Positions 1 to 7,509 are shown, counted from the first letter of the stretch. The stretch: 7,589 bases of DNA from Gemmatimonadota bacterium (GCA_016207445.1 JACQPS010000189.1:1-7589), one strand, 5' to 3'. Notes: a model not told the origin generated them from the sequence alone. Translations and numbers: made by a program.

Positions 1-1
1 C

Positions 2-1273
<1,272 letters not shown>

Positions 1274-1335
1274 GCGCCGTGAAGCGAGCGTTCCTCGCCC
1301 CGCGTTCCCTCTCGAGCTGCGCCACGCGATTCCCG

Positions 1336-1376
1336 CCGTTACAAACTCGTTACCACGCCATCACTGGTTCCGTGAC
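1336..1376 (+). promoter_or_regulatory. Pho-box-like tandem repeats (PhoB binding site)
   Basis: Two identical CGTTAC hexamers at 1337-1342 and 1348-1353 are spaced exactly 11 bp. A weaker copy, CATCAC, follows at 1359-1364 (again 11 bp), and CGTGAC lies at 1371-1376 (12 bp on). PhoB-family regulators bind direct repeats of about 7 bp with an 11-bp period (E. coli consensus CTGTCAT separated by 4 AT-rich bases). Written as 7-mers, the copies CCGTTAC, TCGTTAC and CCATCAC match that pattern only partly, so this would be a lineage-specific version. Position supports the call: the array sits between phoR and the porin-pst genes and ends 10 bp before a -10-like hexamer, where a Pho box replaces the -35 element. 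Confidence 0.68.
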
Positions 1377-1386
1377 CCGCCCCGCC

Positions 1387-1392
1387 TACTAT
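1387..1392 (+). promoter_or_regulatory. -10 element of the porin-pst operon promoter
   Basis: TACTAT matches TATAAT at four of six positions, including the key second A and final T. It begins 11 bp after the last Pho-box-like repeat ends. No good -35 hexamer exists 17 bp upstream (CTGGTT at 1364-1369), as expected for an activator-dependent Pho promoter. It would give a start site near 1399 and a leader of roughly 33 nt before the porin ATG. Confidence 0.55.
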
Positions 1393-1420
1393 TGCTGGCG
1401 CGGTCGACAGAAACCCTCAC

Positions 1421-1425
1421 GGGAG
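1421..1425 (+). promoter_or_regulatory. Ribosome-binding site deciding the porin start
   Basis: GGGAG lies six bases before ATG 1432. The same frame is open back to a TTG at 1270, but that extension would run through the promoter repeats and would put 54 residues ahead of a clear signal peptide. The SD site therefore fixes the start at 1432. Confidence 0.75.
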
Positions 1426-1431
1426 CAAGAA

Positions 1432-2547
1432 ATGAGAGGCCACACGGTGGGAGCCGTCTTCGCCCTTCTGCTGTTCCTGATGCCCGCCGCGGCGCCGGCA
1501 CAAACGGTCGAGGCGCCGGACGTAAGGGTCCGCCTGAACGGGCGGGCCCAGATCCAGTTCAATACCACGAGCGTCGATGAGGAGGATCTCGGGGATCCGG
1601 AGGGCGAGATCGCCTTCTCTACGTTCGAGACGCGGCGGATCCGCTTTGCCGCGGAGCTGGAAATCGACGACTGGATCACGGGGAAAGTGGAGCCGGATTT
1701 TGCGGCCGGGCGCCTCCGCCTGGCGGACGCGTGGCTCAACTTCCGGTTCGGCGAAGCGCTGCAGCTGCGCGCAGGCCACTTCAAGAAGCCGTTCAGCATC
1801 TTCGAGCTGACCAGCTCCACGCAGATCCTCACGATCGAGCGCGGCGTGCGCATCCGCGGCCTGGAGGATGCGGCGCTGCGGGCCGCGCCCGATCTCTTCG
1901 TGCGGGCGGATGGCGAGGAGGTGATCCTGGGCGAGGAGCAGGAGGTGCTGAGCGATCTCGCGTATCTCAGCCGCGACCTGGGCGCCGCTATCCACGGGCG
2001 CCTCGGCCCGCTCAGCTACGAGGCCGGCATGTTCAACGGCGAGGGGGTCTCCGAGGACACGAACGATCAAAAGTCCTTCGCCGGACGGCTCGAGCTCCAG
2101 CCGTTCCCGCGGCTTCCGCTGGCCATCGGCGGAGCGGTGAGCTACCGCGAGACGGTGGCCGCCGACTCGACCGTGGAGGGCGCGGTCGCAGCCGTCGATC
2201 TGGAGTGGGGCGAATTCCGCCGCCCGGGGCCGCACCTGATGGCGGAAGCCGTACTCGGGCGCAACTACGTGGCGGATGCCCGGCTCGCGGGCGGCCAGGC
2301 GGCGCTGGCGTGGTACGTCCCGCTGCGTACGGATCGGCTCGAGGGGTTCGAGATCGTGGCGCGCGCCAGCGCCGCGGACCCGAACGACGATATCGTTGGC
2401 GACCACGCCTGGCTGTTCACGCCCGGCGTGACGTTCTACTACCACGGGCGCAACCGCCTGATGGTGAACTGGGACGTGTTCCTCCCGGCCGACGACCGCA
2501 TCGAGGCCGAGCACGCGCTACGCGCTCAGGCGCAGCTCTACTTCTGA
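1432..2547 (+). CDS. Outer-membrane porin, phosphate-selective O/P type (OprO/OprP-like)
   Basis: Predicted beta-barrel channel for anion, probably phosphate, diffusion across the outer membrane; 371 aa. It starts with a Sec signal peptide: basic MRGH, a hydrophobic core (about 6-17) and an APA cleavage motif at 21-23. The mature part has alternating-pattern strands separated by polar loops and ends in ...QLYF. A C-terminal Phe is the usual BAM recognition signal. The block LADAWLNFRFG (97-107) followed by GHFKKPF (115-121) resembles porins of the O/P family. It is shorter than Pseudomonas OprP (about 440 aa with signal). It lies directly behind the Pho-box-like repeats and 60 bp before pstS, so it is the presumed first gene of the operon. 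An acidic loop (GEEVILGEEQE, 161-171) is unexpected in an anion channel. Substrate is inferred from context; polyphosphate or another anion is possible. Confidence 0.85.
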   Translation: MRGHTVGAVFALLLFLMPAAAPAQTVEAPDVRVRLNGRAQIQFNTTSVDEEDLGDPEGEIAFSTFETRRIRFAAELEIDDWITGKVEPDFAAGRLRLADAWLNFRFGEALQLRAGHFKKPFSIFELTSSTQILTIERGVRIRGLEDAALRAAPDLFVRADGEEVILGEEQEVLSDLAYLSRDLGAAIHGRLGPLSYEAGMFNGEGVSEDTNDQKSFAGRLELQPFPRLPLAIGGAVSYRETVAADSTVEGAVAAVDLEWGEFRRPGPHLMAEAVLGRNYVADARLAGGQAALAWYVPLRTDRLEGFEIVARASAADPNDDIVGDHAWLFTPGVTFYYHGRNRLMVNWDVFLPADDRIEAEHALRAQAQLYF

Positions 2548-2591
2548 TGCCGCGGTCGGATGGCCCCGGGGTTGCAAAACGCACTGTAGCC

Positions 2592-2598
2592 AGGGAGA
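2592..2598 (+). promoter_or_regulatory. Ribosome-binding site of pstS
   Basis: AGGGAGA lies nine bases before ATG 2608. The 60-bp gap after the porin stop contains no convincing Pho repeat, promoter or terminator, so pstS is probably transcribed from the promoter ahead of the porin. Confidence 0.65.
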
Positions 2599-2607
2599 AT
2601 TCGAACC

Positions 2608-3570
2608 ATGCATGGATCCTTGATCACGAACCGCCGGGTGGCGGCAGCCCTGCTCGCGGCGCTGCTCGGTGCCTGTAATGAGCGGGCGGAGCCCAATGGG
2701 GACCAGGCGGTGAGCGGCACGGTCCAGATCGACGGCTCCAGCACCGTCTACCCGATCACCGAGGCCATGGCGGAAGAGTTCATGACCGAGACGGGCGGGA
2801 AAGTGCAGGTGACGGTGGGCATCTCGGGCACGGGCGGCGGCTTCAAGCGCTTCTGCGCCGGCGAGACGGACATCAGCGACGCTTCTCGGCCCATCAAGGA
2901 CAGCGAACGGGAGCAGTGCCGTCAGAACGGTGTCGAGCCGATCGAGATTCCGGTGGCGTACGATGGCCTCTCCGTGGTCGTGCATCCGGACAACACCTTC
3001 GTGGCCTGCCTGACGACCGCGGAGCTCAAGAAGATCTGGGAGCCCGGAAGCACCGTGCAGCGCTGGTCGCAGGTGCGCCCGGGCTTCCCGAACCGTCCGA
3101 TCCGGCTGTACGGCGCCGGGACGGATTCGGGCACCTTCGACTACTTCACGGAAGCGATCGTCGGGAAAGAAGACGCCAGCCGCCCCGATTACACGGCCAG
3201 CGAGGACGACAACGTGCTCGTCCAGGGCGTTTCCGGCGACCCGGACGCCTTCGGCTATTTCGGCTACGCGTATTACGAGCAGAACCGGGACAAGCTGAAG
3301 GTCGTGGCGGTAGACGGCGGCGGCGGGTGCGTGGCGCCGACGCCGGAGAGCATCAAGAACGGCACCTACCAGCCCCTCGCGCGGCCGATCTTCATTTACG
3401 TGAGCCGCAGCGCGCTGGCGCGCCCGGCCGTGCAGGCGTTCGCGAAGTTCTACCTCGAGAACGCAGGCGTGCTCGTGCCCGAGACGGGTTACGTGCCGCT
3501 GGATGCAGCCGCCTATCAACAGAGTCTGCTCAAGCTGGAGACCGCGGGTGCGGGAGCAGCCAGAACGTGA
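2608..3570 (+). CDS. pstS: High-affinity phosphate-binding lipoprotein PstS
   Basis: Captures inorganic phosphate in the periplasm and hands it to PstC/PstA; 320 aa. The N-terminus has a basic NRR, a hydrophobic run and a lipobox-like LLGAC with Cys23, so the mature protein is probably lipid-anchored rather than soluble as in E. coli. Phosphate-binding loops of the PstS/SphX group are clear: DGSSTVYPI (42-50), GISGTGGGFKRF (71-82), DISDASRPI (88-96) and GTDSGTFDYF (171-180). EDDNVLVQGVSGD and FGYFGYAYYE further on are also typical of this group. Four more cysteines (83, 104, 134, 241) could form disulfides in the periplasm. The coding end overlaps the start of pstC, supporting translational coupling. 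Confidence 0.97.
   Translation: MHGSLITNRRVAAALLAALLGACNERAEPNGDQAVSGTVQIDGSSTVYPITEAMAEEFMTETGGKVQVTVGISGTGGGFKRFCAGETDISDASRPIKDSEREQCRQNGVEPIEIPVAYDGLSVVVHPDNTFVACLTTAELKKIWEPGSTVQRWSQVRPGFPNRPIRLYGAGTDSGTFDYFTEAIVGKEDASRPDYTASEDDNVLVQGVSGDPDAFGYFGYAYYEQNRDKLKVVAVDGGGGCVAPTPESIKNGTYQPLARPIFIYVSRSALARPAVQAFAKFYLENAGVLVPETGYVPLDAAAYQQSLLKLETAGAGAART
3537..3540 (+). promoter_or_regulatory. Ribosome-binding site suggesting the pstC start
   Basis: GGAG sits seven bases before GTG 3548 in the pstC frame. An upstream in-frame ATG at 3503 has no comparable SD site (preceding bases gtgccgctgg) and would overlap pstS by 68 bp, so GTG 3548 is preferred. Confidence 0.5.
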
Positions 3571-4564
3571 GCGCGAGCTGAGGCGGAAGGAAGCGCCCGA
3601 ACCGCGAGAGCAGGCCACGCTGCGCCCGGAGCCCGGCCGCGGGGCGTGGCCGCCGGAATCGCGCGATCTGCTGCGGGGGCCGAGCAAGCGTTACGCGCAG
3701 GAGCGGTTCATCGCCGGCATTCTCTTCGCGGCGGCCGCCCTCTCCATCCTCACCACGCTCGGCATCGTCGTGGTGCTGCTCACCGAATCCGCGGGCTTCT
3801 TCGCGCAGGTCTCCCCGCTGGAGTTCCTGGGCGGCACGAAATGGACGCCGCTCTTTCAGCCGGAGCATTTCGGCGTGCTGCCGCTGCTGGCCGGCTCCGT
3901 GCTGGTCGCGGCCGGTGCAGCGCTCGTGGCGCTGCCGATCGGACTCGCGAGCGCCATCTACATGAGCGAGTACGCCACGGAGCGCGTGCGCCGCCTGGTG
4001 AAGCCCGGCCTCGAGATCCTGGCCGGCATCCCGACCGTGGTCTACGGCTACTTCGCTCTGACCTACGTCACGCCGCTGCTGCGCGAGCTCTGGCCCGGGA
4101 CCCAGGTCTTCAATGCGGCGAGCGCCAGTATCGTCATGGGGATCATGATCATCCCCATGGTCGCGTCTCTCTCGGAAGACGCGCTGCGCGCGGTGCCGCG
4201 CACCCTGCGGGAAGGGGCGTACGCGCTGGGCGCCACGAAATTCGAGGTGGCCACGCGCGCGGTCGTGCCGGCCGCGCTCTCGGGCGTGCTGGCCTCGTTC
4301 ATCCTGGCGATCTCCCGCGCGCTCGGCGAGACCATGATCGTGACCATCGCGGCGGGCGCGACGCCGAATCTCACGTGGAACCCGCTCGAGAGCGTTCAGA
4401 CGATGACGGCCTACATCGCCCAGATCAGCCTGGGCGAGACGCCGTTCGGCACGATCGAGTACAAGACCATCTTCGCCGTGGGGCTCGCGCTCTTCGCGCT
4501 CACGCTGCTCATGAACATTGCCGGTATCTTCGTGCTCCGGCGCTTCCGGGAGGTGTACGAGTGA
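3548..4564 (+). CDS. pstC: Phosphate ABC transporter permease PstC
   Basis: One of two inner-membrane permease subunits forming the phosphate channel with PstA; 338 aa from GTG 3548 (353 aa if ATG 3503 is used). A charged, Pro/Arg/Glu-rich cytoplasmic N-terminus of about 53 residues precedes TM1 (about 55-77). A soluble stretch (ESAGFFAQVSPLEFLGGTKW region) and the remaining hydrophobic segments fit the usual six-helix layout. The EAA coupling loop that contacts PstB is seen as EDALRAVPRTLREGAYALGA (210-229, conserved Gly228). After it, ISRALGETM and the ATPNLTWNP segment are typical of PstC. It overlaps pstS by 23 bp and pstA by 4 bp (GTGA), so expression is probably coupled. The start codon is the uncertain part; function is not. 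Confidence 0.94.
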   Translation: MREQPERERELRRKEAPEPREQATLRPEPGRGAWPPESRDLLRGPSKRYAQERFIAGILFAAAALSILTTLGIVVVLLTESAGFFAQVSPLEFLGGTKWTPLFQPEHFGVLPLLAGSVLVAAGAALVALPIGLASAIYMSEYATERVRRLVKPGLEILAGIPTVVYGYFALTYVTPLLRELWPGTQVFNAASASIVMGIMIIPMVASLSEDALRAVPRTLREGAYALGATKFEVATRAVVPAALSGVLASFILAISRALGETMIVTIAAGATPNLTWNPLESVQTMTAYIAQISLGETPFGTIEYKTIFAVGLALFALTLLMNIAGIFVLRRFREVYE

Positions 4565-5412
4565 GGCGCTTGCGAGTCCGCCGGGCGATCGGGGGCGCCT
4601 TCGCGCTGCTGTGCTTCACCGCCACCGTCATCGGCTTCGTCGTGCTGGGGGCGTTGCTGCTCGACCTCTGGCGCGACGGCGCTGCCTACCTCTCCTGGGA
4701 TTTCCTGAACGCCTTCCCCTCGCGCTTCGCGGCGCGCGCGGGCATCAAGCCGGCGCTGGTCGGAACGCTCTGGGTGCTGGGGCTCACGGCCGCGTTCTCG
4801 TTCCCGATCGGCGTTGCCACGGCCATCTGGCTGGAGGAATACGCGCCGAACAACCGGCTCACCCGGTTGATCCAGACGAACATCGCCAACCTGGCCGGCG
4901 TGCCGGCCATCGTCTACGGAATTCTGGGGCTGGCGATCTTCGTGCGCGCGCTGGCGCTGGGGCGGAGCGTGCTCGCGGGCGCGCTGACGCTGGCGCTGCT
5001 GATCCTGCCCGTGATCATCATCGCGGCACAGGAGGCGATCCGGGCGGTGCCCAACTCGATCCGGTTGGGCGCCTATGCGCTGGGCGCCACGCGCTGGCAG
5101 ACCGTGCGTCACCACGTGCTGCCGCTCGCCATCCCCGGCATTCTGACGGGGACGATTCTCGCGCTCTCGCGTGCCATCGGCGAAGCCGCGCCTCTGATCA
5201 TGATCGGCGCGCTGGCCTTCGTGCCGTTCGTGCCGAACAGCCCGGGGGACGCCTTCACGGTGCTGCCCATCCAGGCGTTCAACTGGATCTCGCGGCCGCA
5301 GGCCGAGTTTCACGGGCTCGCGGCTGCGGCGGGCCTGGTCCTGCTGGCCGTGCTGCTCACCATGAATGCCGCGGCCATTCTCCTCCGCAACCGGTACAGC
5401 AAACCATGGTGA
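4561..5412 (+). CDS. pstA: Phosphate ABC transporter permease PstA
   Basis: Second permease subunit of the Pst transporter; 283 aa, normal for the family. It starts at a GTG sharing bases with the pstC stop (GTGA), with a strong GGGAGG at 4548-4553 seven bases ahead. A short basic MRRLRVRRA leads into TM1 (about 10-33). The region AGIKPALVGTLWVLGL starts the permease domain. The cytoplasmic EAA loop is EAIRAVPNSIRLGAYALGAT (158-177, conserved Gly175), followed by PGILTGTILALSRAIGEAAP, a PstA hallmark. The C-terminus ends RNRYSKPW. Similarity to PstC in the EAA region reflects the paralogous permease pair; gene order and the SRAIGEAAP motif identify this one as PstA. Confidence 0.96.
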   Translation: MRRLRVRRAIGGAFALLCFTATVIGFVVLGALLLDLWRDGAAYLSWDFLNAFPSRFAARAGIKPALVGTLWVLGLTAAFSFPIGVATAIWLEEYAPNNRLTRLIQTNIANLAGVPAIVYGILGLAIFVRALALGRSVLAGALTLALLILPVIIIAAQEAIRAVPNSIRLGAYALGATRWQTVRHHVLPLAIPGILTGTILALSRAIGEAAPLIMIGALAFVPFVPNSPGDAFTVLPIQAFNWISRPQAEFHGLAAAAGLVLLAVLLTMNAAAILLRNRYSKPW

Positions 5413-6296
5413 CACCGCGCAGCGATTCTGCGAACCGGTTGCGGCCGACGCCGAGGCCAGCGCAACCCGGCGAGGAGCGGGAACCCGGGCCATCCGTGCC
5501 TCACGCGCCCGGCGCCCGCAGCACCGAGGCGATCATCACGCCGCCCGGCGAGGTCGAGCTGGCAACGCGGCGGCTGTCGGTCTATTACGACGGCACGCCC
5601 GCGGTGCGAGACGTCTCGGTCGTGATCCCGAACCAGCGGGCGATCGCGTTCATCGGCCCGTCCGGCTGTGGCAAGAGCACGCTCTTGCGGTGCTTCAACC
5701 GGATGAACGACCTGCTCCCCGGTGCGCGCGTCGCTGGCCAGGTCCTCTTCCACGACCAGGACCTGTACGCGCCCGGCGTCGATGCCGTGGAAGTGCGCCG
5801 GCGCATCGGCATGGTCTTCCAGAAGCCGAATCCGTTTCCCAAGACGATCTACGACAACGTCGCCTTCGGGCCGCGCATCAACGGCTACCGCGGCTCGCTC
5901 GACGAGCTGGTCGAGCACTCGCTGCGCCAGGCCGCCCTGTGGAACGAGGTCAAGGACCGCTTGCACGACAGCGCGCTCACCCTCTCGGGCGGGCAGCAGC
6001 AGCGGCTTTGCATTGCGCGTGCGCTCGCCGTGGAGCCCGAGGTGCTGCTCATGGACGAGCCGGCATCGGCTCTCGATCCGATCGCAACCCAGAAGATCGA
6101 GGACCTGATCTACGAGCTGAAGCAGCGCTATACCGTGGTGATCGTGACGCACAACATGCAGCAGGCGGCGCGGGTCTCGGATTACACGGCGTTCCTCTAT
6201 CTGGGGGAGCTGGTCGAGTACGGCCCCACCCAGAGTCTGTTCACGAACCCGGTGGAGGAGCGCACCGAGGCTTATATCACCGGGAGGTTCGGATGA
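5406..6296 (+). CDS. pstB: Phosphate ABC transporter ATP-binding protein PstB
   Basis: Cytoplasmic ATPase that drives phosphate import through PstC/PstA; 296 aa from ATG 5406. All nucleotide-binding motifs are intact: Walker A GPSGCGKST (84-92), Q-loop in VFQKPNPFP (Gln139), signature LSGGQQQR (193-200), Walker B VLLMDEP (213-219, Glu218 catalytic), D-loop SALD and H-loop His249 (VTHNMQQ). The MVFQKPNPFP...IYDNVAFGPRI region is specific to PstB. The ABC core begins only at about residue 49, after a Pro-rich (11 Pro), probably disordered extension; typical PstB proteins are about 250-280 aa. ATG 5406 has no clear SD and overlaps pstA by 7 bp, so coupling is likely. GTG 5496 (266 aa) is an alternative start, also without a well-placed SD. 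Confidence 0.96.
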   Translation: MVTPRSDSANRLRPTPRPAQPGEEREPGPSVPHAPGARSTEAIITPPGEVELATRRLSVYYDGTPAVRDVSVVIPNQRAIAFIGPSGCGKSTLLRCFNRMNDLLPGARVAGQVLFHDQDLYAPGVDAVEVRRRIGMVFQKPNPFPKTIYDNVAFGPRINGYRGSLDELVEHSLRQAALWNEVKDRLHDSALTLSGGQQQRLCIARALAVEPEVLLMDEPASALDPIATQKIEDLIYELKQRYTVVIVTHNMQQAARVSDYTAFLYLGELVEYGPTQSLFTNPVEERTEAYITGRFG

Positions 6297-6979
6297 GCCC
6301 GCAGCGGCACTTCGAGGAGGAGCTGGACCGGCTCAAGTCGCGCCTGGTGAGCATGGCCGGCCTGGCGGAGGAGGCGGTGCGCCTCGCGGTCGAGGCACTG
6401 CTCCGGCGCGACCCGGTGAAGGCGGAGGAGGTCATCCGCCGGGACAAGGGCATCGATGATCTGGAGATCGAGATCGACGAGGCCGCGATCCAGCTGCTCG
6501 CGCTGCAGCAGCCGATGGCCAAGGACCTCCGCTTCATCACCATGGCCATGAAGATCTCCAACGACCTGGAGCGGGTCGGCGACCACGCGGTGAACGTGGC
6601 GGAGGAAGTCGAATTCCTGCTTCAGAGTCCGCCGTTTCCGGTCCTGCCGGAGCTGGAGGAGATGGTGCGCATCACCACGGAGATGCTGAACGACGCGCTC
6701 GATGCCTTCATCCGCAGCGACAATAACCTCGCCCGCCGCGTCGTGGTGCGCGACGACCGCGTGGACGAGCTGCACAACAACATCTTCCGCATCCTGCTCA
6801 CGCACATGATGGAGGATCCTCGCAGGATCACCGGTGGAATGGACTTGCTGCTCGTGTCCGGCAACCTGGAGCGCATCGCCGACCTGGCCACGAATGTGGC
6901 CGAGGATGTCGTGTTCCTCGTTGAAGGCCGCACGATCAAGCATCACGTGGAGCAACGCCGCGCCGTGTCCGGGACCTGA
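6293..6979 (+). CDS. phoU: Phosphate-specific transport regulator PhoU
   Basis: Cytoplasmic all-helical regulator; in studied systems it relays Pst transporter state to PhoR, silencing the Pho response when phosphate is ample and limiting uptake. 228 aa, standard length. The ATG overlaps the pstB stop (ATGA) with GGGAGG at 6282-6287 five bases ahead. Two tandem three-helix PhoU repeats are seen. The first contains IDDLEIEIDE (54-63) and the metal-binding helix NDLERVGDHAVNVAE (90-104). The second contains RDDRVDEL and GNLERIADLATNVAED (190-205). In the second repeat Leu198 stands where many family members have His (ERIADHATN), while Glu193 and Asp197 are kept. It closes the core operon. Confidence 0.96.
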   Translation: MSPQRHFEEELDRLKSRLVSMAGLAEEAVRLAVEALLRRDPVKAEEVIRRDKGIDDLEIEIDEAAIQLLALQQPMAKDLRFITMAMKISNDLERVGDHAVNVAEEVEFLLQSPPFPVLPELEEMVRITTEMLNDALDAFIRSDNNLARRVVVRDDRVDELHNNIFRILLTHMMEDPRRITGGMDLLLVSGNLERIADLATNVAEDVVFLVEGRTIKHHVEQRRAVSGT

Positions 6980-7016
6980 CCCCGCACGGCACGGCGGTTG
7001 CGGCCCGCATGGGCGC

Positions 7017-7021
7017 GGAGG
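7017..7021 (+). promoter_or_regulatory. Ribosome-binding site deciding the start of the small lipoprotein gene
   Basis: GGAGG sits six bases before ATG 7028. The frame is open back to a TTG at 6998, but that codon has no SD and would put ten extra residues before the signal peptide. Confidence 0.65.
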
Positions 7022-7027
7022 CTCGCC

Positions 7028-7330
7028 ATGAGAATTTCCGTCGTACGCACGATTCGGCTCGCGCTGGTTGCGGCCGTGTCGACGGCCGCCGCGGCGGCGT
7101 GTCGTACGGACGCGCGTCCGAGGGGCGAGCGTGTGACCGAAGACTTCACGCGCTCCCGTGAGCAGGCGATCGCGGCGCTCCAAGAACTGGACGAGTTCTG
7201 CACGGCACGCGAGCAGCTCATCGTGCACGCCAGCTCGGCGGGGCCGAACGGCCATCGAGCGGCGATGGAGGAGCTGCTGCGCACCCCGGATGCGCTCACC
7301 GACTACTGCCTGCGGCCGCACGCACACTGA
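7028..7330 (+). CDS. Small putative lipoprotein of unknown function
   Basis: Encodes 100 aa. I do not recognise a family. The N-terminus has basic residues (MRISVVRTIR), a hydrophobic Ala/Val-rich run and AAAC at 22-25, which could be a lipobox with Cys25, although the usual Leu at -3 is replaced by Ala. A plain Sec signal peptide is the alternative. The mature part of about 75 residues is charged and probably helical (about 36-66 and 76-86), with two more cysteines, Cys58 and Cys94, that could pair in the periplasm. It ends CLRPHAH. It begins 48 bp after phoU on the same strand with a good SD and no visible terminator between, so it may be a trailing operon member, but a role in phosphate uptake is only guilt by association. 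Start, length and codon use look like a real gene. Confidence 0.68.
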   Translation: MRISVVRTIRLALVAAVSTAAAAACRTDARPRGERVTEDFTRSREQAIAALQELDEFCTAREQLIVHASSAGPNGHRAAMEELLRTPDALTDYCLRPHAH

Positions 7331-7332
7331 GA

Positions 7333-7374
7333 CCGGCCGTGGCGCGGGCGCACGCGCGGGCGAAGCCACGCCGG
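7333..7374 (+). terminator. GC-rich imperfect hairpin after the lipoprotein gene, possible operon end
   Basis: CCGGCCGTGGC (7333-7343) can pair with GCCACGCCGG (7365-7374), giving a 10-bp stem with one bulged C and a 21-nt loop. It starts two bases after the lipoprotein stop. There is no T-tract after it, only GC-rich sequence and then a pyrimidine stretch, so it is not a standard intrinsic terminator; it could be a 3'-end stabilising stem or chance in GC-rich DNA. Confidence 0.3.
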
Positions 7375-7405
7375 CCGCCCGCGCCTGCCCTCGCCCTCCT
7401 CTTCC

Positions 7406-7434
7406 TTGACATCGCCGCGAAAGGCGCGCAAACT
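7406..7434 (+). promoter_or_regulatory. Candidate promoter for the gene at the right edge
   Basis: A perfect -35 hexamer TTGACA at 7406-7411 lies in the short intergenic region. At 17-bp spacing the -10 would be CAAACT (7429-7434), a weak match; the better-looking TATTCT at 7439-7444 is 27 bp away, too far for a classic sigma-70 promoter. The consensus -35 in a gap ahead of a start codon is suggestive only. Confidence 0.38.
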
Positions 7435-7485
7435 GGCGTATTCTACCGCATGTCCTTGCCGGTCCATCGTATAGGGAGGGCGAGC

Positions 7486-7509
7486 ATGCCGGGAGGCAGG
7501 GTCCGGTGA
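7486..7509 (+). CDS. Possible seven-codon leader peptide frame (MPGGRVR)
   Basis: ATG 7486 has a strong SD, GGGAGGG at 7474-7480, five bases upstream. The frame stops after seven codons at TGA 7507-7509, which overlaps the GTG 7506 start of the next gene as GTGA. The same bases contain a second SD (GGGAGG, 7491-7496) for GTG 7506. It could be a translated leader that couples initiation to the downstream gene, or a chance ATG; it could also arise from a sequence error separating ATG 7486 from the main frame. Confidence 0.3.
   Translation: MPGGRVR

Noticed and set aside
1284..1298. Small hairpin GCGAG/CTCGC after phoR as a terminator
   Set aside because: Only a 5-bp stem, followed by no T-run; too weak to call.
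1417..2514. Long - strand open frame opposite the porin
   Set aside because: Mirror of a well-supported + strand gene in GC-rich DNA; the translation is low-complexity Arg/Ala/His/Glu with no domain.
2561..2570. GGCCCCGGGG palindrome in the porin-pstS gap as terminator or attenuator
   Set aside because: No loop and no T-tract; it is a short palindrome expected in GC-rich sequence.
2573..2590. Possible second Pho box ahead of pstS (CTGTAGC at 2584)
   Set aside because: The position 11 bp upstream reads TGCAAAA, so there is no repeat; a single CTGT is not evidence.
2518..3687. Long - strand open frame opposite pstS
   Set aside because: Antisense shadow of an unmistakable pstS; no recognisable motif and no independent start signals.
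4411..5493. Long - strand open frame opposite pstA
   Set aside because: Shadow frame, Arg/Gln/His-rich translation without membrane segments or motifs.
7434..7450. Sigma-54 type promoter around TGGC...CCGC
   Set aside because: GG to GC spacing is 11 rather than 10 and the -12 TTGC element is missing.
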